NCBI GenBank assembly: GCA_012515925.1
Contig: JAAYXM010000017.1
Coordinates: 1 to 5,972, forward strand
DNA: 5,972 nucleotides
DNA from: Clostridiales bacterium
Lineage (GTDB): Bacteria; Bacillota; Clostridia; Oscillospirales; JAAYXM01
Direction of reading: 5' to 3'
Shown here: piece after piece, positions 1 through 5,824 of the stretch
Position numbering within the stretch: the stretch's first letter is position 1
How the letters are laid out: each line of letters begins with the position of its first letter
Position numbers and translations under genes: made by a program
Notes under the pieces: generated by a model
Database searches by the model: none
What the model was told of the DNA's origin: nothing
The model's input: only the letters and a program-made list of their open reading frames with translations

Positions 1-74
1 AGGATAAACGCGGCAAGCAGCGTGCCGAATTTCTGTGATTTGGCATGGTTTTTTATTTCCTTACGGTATTTCAT
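1..74 (-). CDS. N-terminal fragment of an unidentified, possibly membrane, protein
   Basis: Only the first 24 codons lie in the window; the gene runs off the left edge. The start is an ATG (complement of 72-74) preceded 7 nt upstream by GGAGGG (82-87), a strong ribosome binding site, and further up by a sigma-A-like promoter. The peptide begins MKYRKEIKNHAKSQKFGTLL and continues AAFI: a basic, charged first 15 residues followed by a hydrophobic run that could open a transmembrane helix. This resembles the start of small integral membrane proteins such as the DUF975 family, but 24 residues are too few to assign a family and I do not name a function. It is transcribed away from ypeB. Confidence 0.7.
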   Translation of the reverse strand, partial: MKYRKEIKNHAKSQKFGTLLAAFI

Positions 75-102
75 AATACTTCCCTCCGTTTTAATATATT
101 TC

Positions 103-131
103 ATTATAAAATAAAATGAATAAATTTACAA
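103..131 (-). promoter_or_regulatory. Sigma-A-like promoter for the left-edge gene
   Basis: On the minus strand TTGTAA (131 to 126, 4 of 6 to consensus) lies 17 nt from a perfect TATAAT (108 to 103). The predicted start of transcription near 96 leaves a short leader of about 20 nt before the ATG at 74. Spacing and a perfect -10 make this the obvious promoter, although the region is AT-rich. Confidence 0.6.
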
Positions 132-147
132 CGGTTTTAATATAATA
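118..147 (+). promoter_or_regulatory. Sigma-G-like (forespore) promoter for ypeB
   Basis: GAATA at 118-122 matches the Bacillus sigma-G -35 consensus (GHATR) in all positions. After exactly 18 nt, TATAATA at 141-147 matches the -10 consensus (CATWMTA) in 6 of 7 positions. Transcription would begin near 154, about 30 nt before the ypeB start. In B. subtilis sleB-ypeB is a sigma-G operon, so the match fits the gene. AT-rich sequence gives chance matches easily, and TATAAT at 141-146 could also be a sigma-A -10, though no -35 lies at 17 nt. Confidence 0.4.
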
Positions 148-185
148 GTCAGGTTAGGGCGAAAAACAATCGGGATGTGGTATAA

Positions 186-1547
186 TTGAGCAAAAGATGT
201 ATGGTCCGGATAATCAGCTTTTCGTTGTGCGTCGCGGTTATATCGCTCGGCTTTGTGATTGTTGTCTGGACACGGCTTGTCGGTTACCGTCAGTCTGTCG
301 AAAACGTTTACCAGCGCGCGTTTACCGGGCTTTGCGCAAGCATCTCGGGCATAGATTACTCGCTGCAGAAGAGTCTGTATTCGAACTCGCCGGTAATGCT
401 CGCATCCCTTTCCGGCAGGATTTACAGCGATGCCGCGTCGGCCGTGGGAGCTCTTTCGGAGCTTCCGTTTACGGACTTAAGGCTCAACCAGACCTCGAAA
501 TTCCTTTCGCAGGTCGGCGACTACGCTTACGCTCTGTCAAGACGCGCCGCGTCAAACGACGTTCTTACCGAAAAGGACAGACAAACCCTGTCGGAGCTAT
601 CGAAAATCGCCTCGGAATTAAATTCGGCCTTAAGCGGCTTAAGCAATGAAATACATGACCGGAAGCTTAAATTCAGTGAGATTCTAAACGCGGAAAAGAA
701 GCTTGATGAAGAGGAGGACAGAAAAAACGCGGGGGGTATCGCCGGAAGCCTTCTGAATCTGGAGCAGGAATTCAAGGAGTTTCCCTCGCTGATTTACGAC
801 GGGCCCTTTTCCGAGCATATAACCCGTAAAAATCCGGCTTTTCTTGAAGGGCGAGCTCAGGTAAGCCGCGATTACGCGAGGCGTGTCGCGGCTAAGTTTC
901 TGAACATGCCTGTCGAGAGCATAGAACCGGACGGGGAAACAAACGACAAAAAAATACCCGCGTACAGCTTTCACGCGAAGCTCGACGGCGCGGATTTGTA
1001 TATCGACGTCACAAAGGTCGGGGGCATCGTTTTAAGCCTTATAGATTCCTGCGAAATCAAGGAGGTAAAGCTTACGCCCGAGCAGGCGATAAAAAAAGCC
1101 GTGGCCTTTCTCGCGGAGCAGGGCTTCGGGGAAATGCGCGAAAGCTATTGGACAAAGTATTACAACAGGATAGAAATAAACTTTGCCGCGACAAGCGGCG
1201 ATATTATCCTGTACCCTGACTTAATACAGGTCGCGATAGCACTCGACACGGGAAACGTATGCAACTTTAAGGCCATAGGGTATATTATGAACCACAAGCC
1301 GCGCACGATACCTTTTTTAAGAATTACGGCAAATCAGGCGAGGGAGATGATTTCGCCCGCTCTTGCGGTTGTCTCCCAAAGAACCGCGCTTATCCCGACC
1401 GCGGGCGAGTATGAAATCCTTGCCCATGAGCTTTTATGCCGGGCGCAGAACGGGACGGAGGTGCTTGTATATATAGACGCGGTCACGGGCAGCGAGGTTG
1501 ATATACTGCTTTTGCGCAAGGACGAAAACGGAACCCTGACGGTATAA
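186..1547 (+). CDS. ypeB: Spore germination protein YpeB
   Basis: 453 aa, close to the roughly 450 aa of B. subtilis YpeB. In Bacillus, YpeB sits at the inner spore membrane and stabilises and localises the cortex-lytic enzyme SleB, which degrades cortex peptidoglycan at germination. A single N-terminal membrane helix spans about residues 8-29, followed by a helical, charged region (about 35-200). The family hallmark YDGPFSEH is at 204-211. The C-terminal half carries repeated PepSY/YPEB-like modules (about 225-285, 296-360, 378-445), with ILYPDLIQVAIALDTG at 340-355 and YIDAVTGSE at 429-437. The start is taken as TTG at 186 with a weak purine-rich GGGATGTGG (172-180) 5 nt upstream; the in-frame ATG at 201 has no better site and would shorten the basic N-terminus by five residues. 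No sleB is adjacent: upstream is a divergent gene and downstream a convergent one. The family call is very secure; the exact start is less so. Confidence 0.95.
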   Translation: MSKRCMVRIISFSLCVAVISLGFVIVVWTRLVGYRQSVENVYQRAFTGLCASISGIDYSLQKSLYSNSPVMLASLSGRIYSDAASAVGALSELPFTDLRLNQTSKFLSQVGDYAYALSRRAASNDVLTEKDRQTLSELSKIASELNSALSGLSNEIHDRKLKFSEILNAEKKLDEEEDRKNAGGIAGSLLNLEQEFKEFPSLIYDGPFSEHITRKNPAFLEGRAQVSRDYARRVAAKFLNMPVESIEPDGETNDKKIPAYSFHAKLDGADLYIDVTKVGGIVLSLIDSCEIKEVKLTPEQAIKKAVAFLAEQGFGEMRESYWTKYYNRIEINFAATSGDIILYPDLIQVAIALDTGNVCNFKAIGYIMNHKPRTIPFLRITANQAREMISPALAVVSQRTALIPTAGEYEILAHELLCRAQNGTEVLVYIDAVTGSEVDILLLRKDENGTLTV

Positions 1548-1569
1548 GTTTCTCCCTCGATACAGGCAA

Positions 1570-1593
1570 GCCCCCCGCATATTTGCGGGGGGC
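1570..1593. terminator. Hairpin terminator between convergent ypeB and PEPCK genes
   Basis: A perfect 10-bp stem, GCCCCCCGCA (1570-1579) with TGCGGGGGGC (1584-1593), closes a TATT loop. It lies 23 nt after the ypeB stop and 15 nt after the PEPCK stop. The T-tract is weak on both sides: CTTTATTC on the plus strand, a few scattered T on the minus strand. The position between convergent genes and the very stable stem suggest it serves both transcripts. Confidence 0.75.
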
Positions 1594-1607
1594 AGCTTTA
1601 TTCATCT

Positions 1608-3377
1608 TCAGCCTAATCTGCTCTTTAACGCGTCAAGCTGGTCTAAAAGCTCCTTCGGCATCCTGCCGCCTATCTTATTGTAGTATTCCTCAATACCGGC
1701 GGCGTCCTCTTTCCAGAGCCCGGTATCAATCGACAAAAGCTCCTTCAGCGTCTCAACGCTGACCTCGTCCTCAATACACTCGATGTTTATATCATTGATA
1801 TTCGGAATATACCCGATAGGTGTTTTGGCTGCGTCAACCTCGTCGTCGCAGCGTCTGATAATCCATTCAAGCACTCTCATGTTGTCGCCGTAGCCGGGCC
1901 AGATAAACCTGCCGTTTTCGTCCTGCCTGAACCAGTTGACATTGAAAATCTTCGGCTGCTTTTTAATCCGGCTTCCCATTTCAAGCCAATGTGTGAAGTA
2001 GTCGCCCATGTTATAACCGCAGAACGGCAACATCGCCATCGGGTCGCGGCGTACCACTCCGACGGCGCCGGACGCCGCGGCGGTGGTTTCGGACGCCATA
2101 GCCGAGCCTACAAACACCCCGTGGTTCCAGTCAAAGGCCTGGTAGACAAGCGGAGCGGTTTTCGCGCGTCTGCCGCCGAATACAAGCGCCGAAATCGGAA
2201 CGCCCCTCGGGTTTTCGAATTCGGGCGAGATACACGGACATTGCGCGGCGGGAGCGGTAAACCTGCTGTTCGGATGCGCTCCCTTTTCGCCGGAAGTCGG
2301 GTCCCACTTTTCGCCCTTCCAGTTTAACGCGTTCGTGGGCGGGTTATTGTCCAATCCCTCCCACCAGATTGTGTTATCGTCAAGATTATGAACAACGTTC
2401 GTAAATATCGTGTTCTTTTTCGTGGTTAAAAGCGCGTTGGGGTTGGATTTCATATTCGTTCCCGGGGCAACGCCGAAGAATCCGGACTCGGGATTCATCG
2501 CCCAAAGCCCGCCGTCGGGACCTAAGCGCAGCCATGCGATATCGTCACCCACGCACCATACCTTATAGCCCTTTTTGCGATATCCCTCGGGCGGGATAAG
2601 CATGGCAAGGTTGGTTTTTCCGCAAGCGGACGGGAACGCCGCGGCGATGTATTTGGTTTCGCCGTTCGGCTTTTCGATGCCCAGAATGAGCATATGCTCG
2701 GCCATCCAGCCTTCTTTCCTGCCCTGATAGGACGCGATACGCAGCGCAAAGCATTTTTTGCCGAGCAGCACGTTTCCGCCGTAACCCGAATTGATTGACC
2801 AAATCGTATTATCCTGCGGGAAATGTACGATATACCTGTTTTCCTCGTCAAGCTGCGCTTTCGAGTGCAGGCCGCGGACAAAATCCGTACCGTTACCGAA
2901 GCTGTCAAGCACTGCTTTGCCGATTCTCGTCATAATAGCCATGTTCAGAACAACGTAAATCGAGTCCGTCAGCTCTATTCCGACCTTTGCGAACTCCGAG
3001 CCGATAATGCCCATGCTGAACGGAATAACATACATCGTCCTGCCGGACATCGAACCGTCAAACAGCTTACCGAGCTTATCATAAGCCTCTTTCGGGTCCA
3101 TCCAGTTATTTGTATTGCCCGCGTCCTCTTTGGTCGGCGTGCATATAAAGGTCCTGTGCTCCACACGGGCGACGTCGTTAACCGCGGTTCTGTGCAGGTA
3201 ACATCCGGGAAGTTTTTCCTGGTTCAGCTCTATGATTTCGCCGTTCGAACAAGACTCGGCGCGCAAATCCGCAAGCTGTTTTTCGCTGCCGTCAATCCAG
3301 ACAACGCGGGAAGGCTTCGTCAGCTTGCGCATTTCCTCAACCCAGTTGTTTATCGTAGCGTTATTAGTCAGGCTCAT
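1608..3377 (-). CDS. pckG: Phosphoenolpyruvate carboxykinase, GTP-dependent
   Basis: 589 aa, usual for the GTP-type family. It catalyses oxaloacetate + GTP = PEP + GDP + CO2 in the cytosol, for gluconeogenesis or, in many anaerobes, CO2-fixing oxaloacetate synthesis. Family features are complete: the P-loop with reactive cysteine FPSACGKTNLAM (248-259, Cys252, Lys254), the kinase-2 motif VGDDIAW (276-282), metal ligands Lys208, His228 and Asp278 by homology with vertebrate PEPCK, and FFGVAPGTN (300-308). The guanine pocket WFRQDENGRFIWPGYGDN (482-499) matches the GTP and not the ATP class; the last aromatic is Tyr496 where rat has Phe530. The start is ATG at 3377, because AGAGGAGAG lies 5 nt upstream; an in-frame TTG at 3395 would place that ribosome binding site inside the gene. 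It has its own promoter and lies 100 nt downstream of rsmA on the same strand. Confidence 0.97.
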   Translation of the reverse strand: MSLTNNATINNWVEEMRKLTKPSRVVWIDGSEKQLADLRAESCSNGEIIELNQEKLPGCYLHRTAVNDVARVEHRTFICTPTKEDAGNTNNWMDPKEAYDKLGKLFDGSMSGRTMYVIPFSMGIIGSEFAKVGIELTDSIYVVLNMAIMTRIGKAVLDSFGNGTDFVRGLHSKAQLDEENRYIVHFPQDNTIWSINSGYGGNVLLGKKCFALRIASYQGRKEGWMAEHMLILGIEKPNGETKYIAAAFPSACGKTNLAMLIPPEGYRKKGYKVWCVGDDIAWLRLGPDGGLWAMNPESGFFGVAPGTNMKSNPNALLTTKKNTIFTNVVHNLDDNTIWWEGLDNNPPTNALNWKGEKWDPTSGEKGAHPNSRFTAPAAQCPCISPEFENPRGVPISALVFGGRRAKTAPLVYQAFDWNHGVFVGSAMASETTAAASGAVGVVRRDPMAMLPFCGYNMGDYFTHWLEMGSRIKKQPKIFNVNWFRQDENGRFIWPGYGDNMRVLEWIIRRCDDEVDAAKTPIGYIPNINDINIECIEDEVSVETLKELLSIDTGLWKEDAAGIEEYYNKIGGRMPKELLDQLDALKSRLG

Positions 3378-3412
3378 TGTATCTCTCCTCTTCAAAAGCG
3401 TAATTGTTAATT

Positions 3413-3441
3413 ATTCTATAATTTATTTCAAATCTTTGCAA
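3413..3441 (-). promoter_or_regulatory. Sigma-A-like promoter for pckG
   Basis: On the minus strand TTGCAA (3441 to 3436, 4 of 6) is 17 nt from TAGAAT (3418 to 3413, 5 of 6). The predicted start near 3406 gives a leader of about 29 nt that contains the AGAGGAGAG ribosome binding site. I see no clear terminator between rsmA and this promoter, so read-through from rsmA is also possible. Confidence 0.5.
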
Positions 3442-3477
3442 CGTCAAAATTACCAAAATTATCGCGTTATTTGGATT

Positions 3478-4347
3478 TTATTTTGATTGAAGTATGTCGT
3501 AAATGCCGTTTGCGATTCTCGAAAACCCCGTTAAATCAAGCGTCTCACCCCGCACGTTTTCGGGAAAACCGAGATTTTCGAGCAAGGTTGAAATCATCTT
3601 TTTATCCAAATCCCGATTAAACGCGGAATACAGGCCGTTTGCCAGAAGCTTTCTGCGCTGCGCGAAGCTCGCGCGGACAACCTTAAAGAACAGATTCTCG
3701 CTCTTTACGTTAACCGGCGGGCTTTCCCTGACGGTCATCCGGATAACCGCGGAATCCACTTTGGGTTGCGGCACGAAGCAGGAGGACGGCACCGTAAACT
3801 GTATTTCAGGATTCGTATAATACTGAATGAATACGCTGAACGCGCCGTAATCCGGGCTCCCGGGCAAAGCGCACAAACGCTCCGCGACCTCTTTTTGAAG
3901 CATAACGGTTATTATTTCGAATTTATTGCATTCTATGAGCTTCGCGAGCACGGGCGAGGTTATATAATACGGCAGGTTTGCGCATACCGCCCGCCTGAGT
4001 CCCGAAAACTCGGTTTCAACAAGCGCGGATATGTCGGTTTTTAAGATATCGGCAAAGACTATTTTTACATTGTCCATATCCCCTACGGTTTCGGCGAGTA
4101 CCGGAGTCAGCGCGCGGTCGATTTCCACCGCGCAGACACGGGCGGCGGCGCGGCTTAGCGAGTATGTCAGCGCGCCGATTCCCGCGCCGATTTCCAGAAC
4201 GCCGAAGTCCTTGTCAAGAGCGGCGGACTCCGCGATTTTTACGCAGATGTTTTCGTCGGCCAGGAAATTCTGACCCAGCGATTTTGAAAACTTAAAGCCG
4301 TGACGCGCGAGGATTTCGCGTATGCCGCTTAGCGTATATAAATCCAT
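3478..4347 (-). CDS. rsmA: 16S rRNA dimethyladenosine methyltransferase RsmA (KsgA)
   Basis: 289 aa, normal length. Uses SAM to dimethylate two adjacent adenosines in the 3' terminal hairpin of 16S rRNA (A1518 and A1519 in E. coli numbering) late in 30S assembly. Motifs in order: SLGQNFLAD (23-31), SAM-binding LEIGAGIGALT (51-61), VEID (74-77, acidic residue that usually holds the ribose of SAM), Asp100 for the adenine, catalytic NLPYYITSP (124-132), VPQPKVDSAV (192-201) and SFAQRRKLLAN (227-237) in the C-terminal RNA-binding part. The ATG at 4347 has AAGGA (4356-4360) 8 nt upstream. It follows the yabE-like gene on the same strand as in B. subtilis, but rnmV (ribonuclease M5), which separates them there, is missing. 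A terminator and its own promoter separate it from the yabE-like gene. Confidence 0.97.
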   Translation of the reverse strand: MDLYTLSGIREILARHGFKFSKSLGQNFLADENICVKIAESAALDKDFGVLEIGAGIGALTYSLSRAAARVCAVEIDRALTPVLAETVGDMDNVKIVFADILKTDISALVETEFSGLRRAVCANLPYYITSPVLAKLIECNKFEIITVMLQKEVAERLCALPGSPDYGAFSVFIQYYTNPEIQFTVPSSCFVPQPKVDSAVIRMTVRESPPVNVKSENLFFKVVRASFAQRRKLLANGLYSAFNRDLDKKMISTLLENLGFPENVRGETLDLTGFSRIANGIYDILQSK

Positions 4348-4383
4348 AATCCCTGTCCTTTTCGTTTTTTATATCCCGCGGTT

Positions 4384-4392
4384 ATTATAACA
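4384..4392 (-). promoter_or_regulatory. Extended -10 promoter for rsmA
   Basis: The minus strand reads TGTTATAAT (4392 to 4384): a perfect TATAAT preceded by the TGn extension. The best -35 is TTTTCA (4413 to 4408, 4 of 6) at 18 nt, which falls in the loop of the upstream terminator. A start near 4377 gives a leader of about 30 nt. Confidence 0.6.
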
Positions 4393-4393
4393 G

Positions 4394-4425
4394 AAAACGC
4401 GGCGCAATGAAAACATTACGCCGCG
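4394..4425 (-). terminator. Intrinsic terminator of the yabE-like gene
   Basis: Read on the minus strand, CGCGGCG-U-AAUG (4425 to 4414) pairs with CAUU-G-CGCCGCG (4409 to 4398) around a UUUU loop, with one G-U wobble, giving a continuous 12-bp stem. It is followed directly by TTTTCTGTTAT. The wobble is a C/A mismatch on the plus strand and the T-tract exists only on the minus strand, so its direction is clear. It starts 17 nt after the stop of the yabE-like gene. Confidence 0.85.
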
Positions 4426-4441
4426 AAAATTCAAATCTCTC

Positions 4442-5482
4442 TTATTCGAGTATATATACCCTGGCTTTTTTCCTGCCGAATTTAATGCATTCGTTATGGG
4501 TATTGAAACACAAATCGATTTTATTTCCCTTTATGGAGCCGCCCGTATCCGCGGCAACGGCGGTACCGTAAATCCAGCTTTTTCCGTCAAGGGAAGTAAT
4601 ATAAAGCTTTGTTCCGAGCGGTATTACCTTCGGGTCCACCGCAATCAGCCCGTAGCGCGCAACCGCGCCCGTCGCCGTGGTCTTCTTTTTCCACCTCTCG
4701 GTGGAATAAGCGGTCGCGGTGACCTCTAATACCTTTTTATACTTAAGCTTGCCCGCTCCCGTATTCAGCACGCCGCCGGAGGCGGTAACGGGCTTTGTCC
4801 CGTATTCGATTATTTTTTTGACCGGCGCTTTTACTACTGTTTCGCCGACAAGCTTTTTCTCCGCGATTTCGTTGTTTACGAATTTAACCTCGTAATCACA
4901 GCGCTTATTTCCGGAAGCTCCTTTTTGAACAACACGCTGCTTTCCGGTCTCAAGCTTGTCTGAAGCGCGCTTTTCCGTGGTAAAGGGAATCTTCACGTAT
5001 TCCTCGGATTTCTCGTACCGTACTCTCGTAACCGTAATCCGCATACCGTCCGTCACCGGAGTTTCGGGCGTAGGCGTTACAATATCGTTCTGAGATACGG
5101 CAACACCCGCCCTCGTGAGAACCGACATGACATTTTCATTATAGCAAGGGATTGCAATGCTCTTGCCGTCTACGTCAATCTGCGCCTCTCCGGCTCTTAA
5201 TATATGAATTTTCGATATTCCGTTCTCCGGCTGCTCGGGCATGGACACAAGGTCATTGTCCGAAAGCGTAATACCCATTTCGTTTAACGCAGCGGCCCAG
5301 TTTTCGCTGTAGCTGTTTAACACCGAAACCCTGTCGCCGTCATAGACGATATAGGTATTCAGAGAAGAAACGGACACGGTAATGCAGACTACCGTAACAG
5401 CGCTGATAACGGGCACAGCCACGGAGCGCCCGATTATAAACCTGCGCAGGTACGACAGGAAATCCCGCATTTTTTTAAACAT
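4442..5482 (-). CDS. yabE: YabE-like cell-wall protein (DUF348, G5 and 3D domains)
   Basis: 346 aa. A basic N-terminus and one membrane helix (about 18-40) anchor the protein facing the wall. Two DUF348 (ubiquitin-like) modules follow (about 43-95 and 100-152), then a G5 domain (about 154-232) and a C-terminal 3D domain (about 253-346) with ATAYS (256-260), AVDPKVIPLGTKLYI (281-295) and ADTGGSIKGNKIDLCF (311-326). The three conserved aspartates that name the domain are Asp283, Asp312 and Asp323; the fold is shared with MltA-type lytic transglycosylases, so peptidoglycan cleavage is inferred. The architecture is that of B. subtilis YabE, a resuscitation-promoting-factor/Sps-like protein. The start is ATG at 5482, because GGAGG lies 6 nt upstream; an in-frame start at 5527 would add 15 residues through that site. 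It is followed by its own terminator and then rsmA. The orthology-based symbol is likely but not certain. Confidence 0.9.
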   Translation of the reverse strand: MFKKMRDFLSYLRRFIIGRSVAVPVISAVTVVCITVSVSSLNTYIVYDGDRVSVLNSYSENWAAALNEMGITLSDNDLVSMPEQPENGISKIHILRAGEAQIDVDGKSIAIPCYNENVMSVLTRAGVAVSQNDIVTPTPETPVTDGMRITVTRVRYEKSEEYVKIPFTTEKRASDKLETGKQRVVQKGASGNKRCDYEVKFVNNEIAEKKLVGETVVKAPVKKIIEYGTKPVTASGGVLNTGAGKLKYKKVLEVTATAYSTERWKKKTTATGAVARYGLIAVDPKVIPLGTKLYITSLDGKSWIYGTAVAADTGGSIKGNKIDLCFNTHNECIKFGRKKARVYILE

Positions 5483-5497
5483 AAAAAACCTCCAGGT

Positions 5498-5551
5498 CGG
5501 GTATGATACTCTTTGTAACTCAAGCAATACTATTTTACCCGCTTACGTTAC
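5498..5551 (-). repeat. Interleaved inverted repeats in the yabE-like mRNA leader
   Basis: An imperfect inverted repeat pairs GTAACTCAAGC (5515-5525) with GCTTACGTTAC (5541-5551), 9 of 11 positions matching around a 15-nt loop. A second pair, CGGGTA (5498-5503) with TACCCG (5536-5541), joins that loop to the sequence just before the ribosome binding site. The two are crossed, so they form either a pseudoknot or alternative structures. G5541 is claimed by both, and no linker remains between the two 5' strands, which disfavours a compact pseudoknot. The pairings are read directly; a regulatory role is only a possibility. Confidence 0.35.
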
Positions 5552-5577
5552 CATTTTATACATATACTGTAAATAAT

Positions 5578-5599
5578 ATGCAGGGTATTTTCCCTGCAT
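5578..5599. repeat. Perfect 8-bp inverted repeat at the yabE-like transcription start
   Basis: ATGCAGGG (5578-5585) and CCCTGCAT (5592-5599) flank TATTTT. The predicted start of the yabE-like transcript (about 5595) falls within the right arm, a common place for a repressor operator. If transcription begins a few bases earlier it could instead form a 5' stem-loop in the mRNA. Neither flank has a T-tract, so it is unlikely to be a terminator. Confidence 0.6.
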
Positions 5600-5600
5600 C

Positions 5601-5629
5601 ATTGTAACTTATTGTTACCAATTTGTCAA
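5601..5629 (-). promoter_or_regulatory. Sigma-A promoter for the yabE-like gene
   Basis: The minus strand has a perfect TTGACA (5629 to 5624), a 17-nt spacer and TACAAT (5606 to 5601, 5 of 6). The start near 5595 implies a leader of about 112 nt. The spacer and -10 contain the palindrome GTAAC-TTATT-GTTAC (5604-5618), and two tandem ATAACA units (5638-5649) lie 8 nt upstream of the -35. Confidence 0.75.
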
Positions 5630-5739
5630 GTATTTTCATAACAATAACAAATAGGTTAAAAAACACGTTAATTTCAGGCGTTTCCGGGGTTTATCGCAAT
5701 AATTGAACATTTTAAAAAGTAACAAATTTATTCTTATTC

Positions 5740-5768
5740 TTGACATCATAGCGGTATTCAAGTATATT
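5740..5768 (+). promoter_or_regulatory. Sigma-A promoter for the kinase gene
   Basis: A perfect TTGACA (5740-5745) is followed after 17 nt by TATATT (5763-5768, 5 of 6). The start near 5775 gives a leader of about 50 nt that contains the AGGGGG ribosome binding site at 5811-5816. Confidence 0.8.
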
Positions 5769-5824
5769 ATTAAATATGCTTTATAAAGGAATGTTCTTCA
5801 ATATATATTTAGGGGGTTGCGGGT

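Larger units (their letters stand above)
5483..5824. other. Divergent 342-base control region between yabE-like and kinase genes
   Basis: No protein-coding gene is visible. It is AT-rich and holds two outward-facing sigma-A-type promoters: one ending near 5601 for the yabE-like gene and one at 5740-5768 for the kinase. The left part (5483-5600) is the predicted leader of the yabE-like mRNA and carries inverted repeats. The centre (5650-5739) shows no structure I can support. The right part (5775-5824) is the short kinase leader. Confidence 0.8.

Noticed and set aside
88..144. An 11-nt direct repeat, GTTTTAATATA, at 88-98 and 134-144
   Set aside because: It is a low-complexity AT-rich word in an AT-rich intergenic region, only two copies, and partly explained by the two promoter sites.
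197..649. A 150-codon open frame overlapping the start of ypeB in another frame
   Set aside because: It is an arginine-rich out-of-frame reading of the ypeB sequence without its own ribosome binding site; ypeB has clear family motifs.
2823..3410. A 195-codon plus-strand open frame antisense to the pckG 5' half and promoter
   Set aside because: It mirrors the highly conserved PEPCK coding sequence, has no ribosome binding site of its own and no recognisable protein features; the same holds for the other open frames opposite pckG, rsmA and the yabE-like gene.
3444..3473. A possible AT-rich hairpin downstream of rsmA (CCAAA with TTTGG)
   Set aside because: The stem is only about 5 bp with a long loop and no proper T-tract, so I do not call a terminator for rsmA.
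5578..5599. The ATGCAGGG/CCCTGCAT inverted repeat as a transcription terminator
   Set aside because: Neither side carries a run of T, and it lies upstream of the yabE-like gene rather than after a gene.
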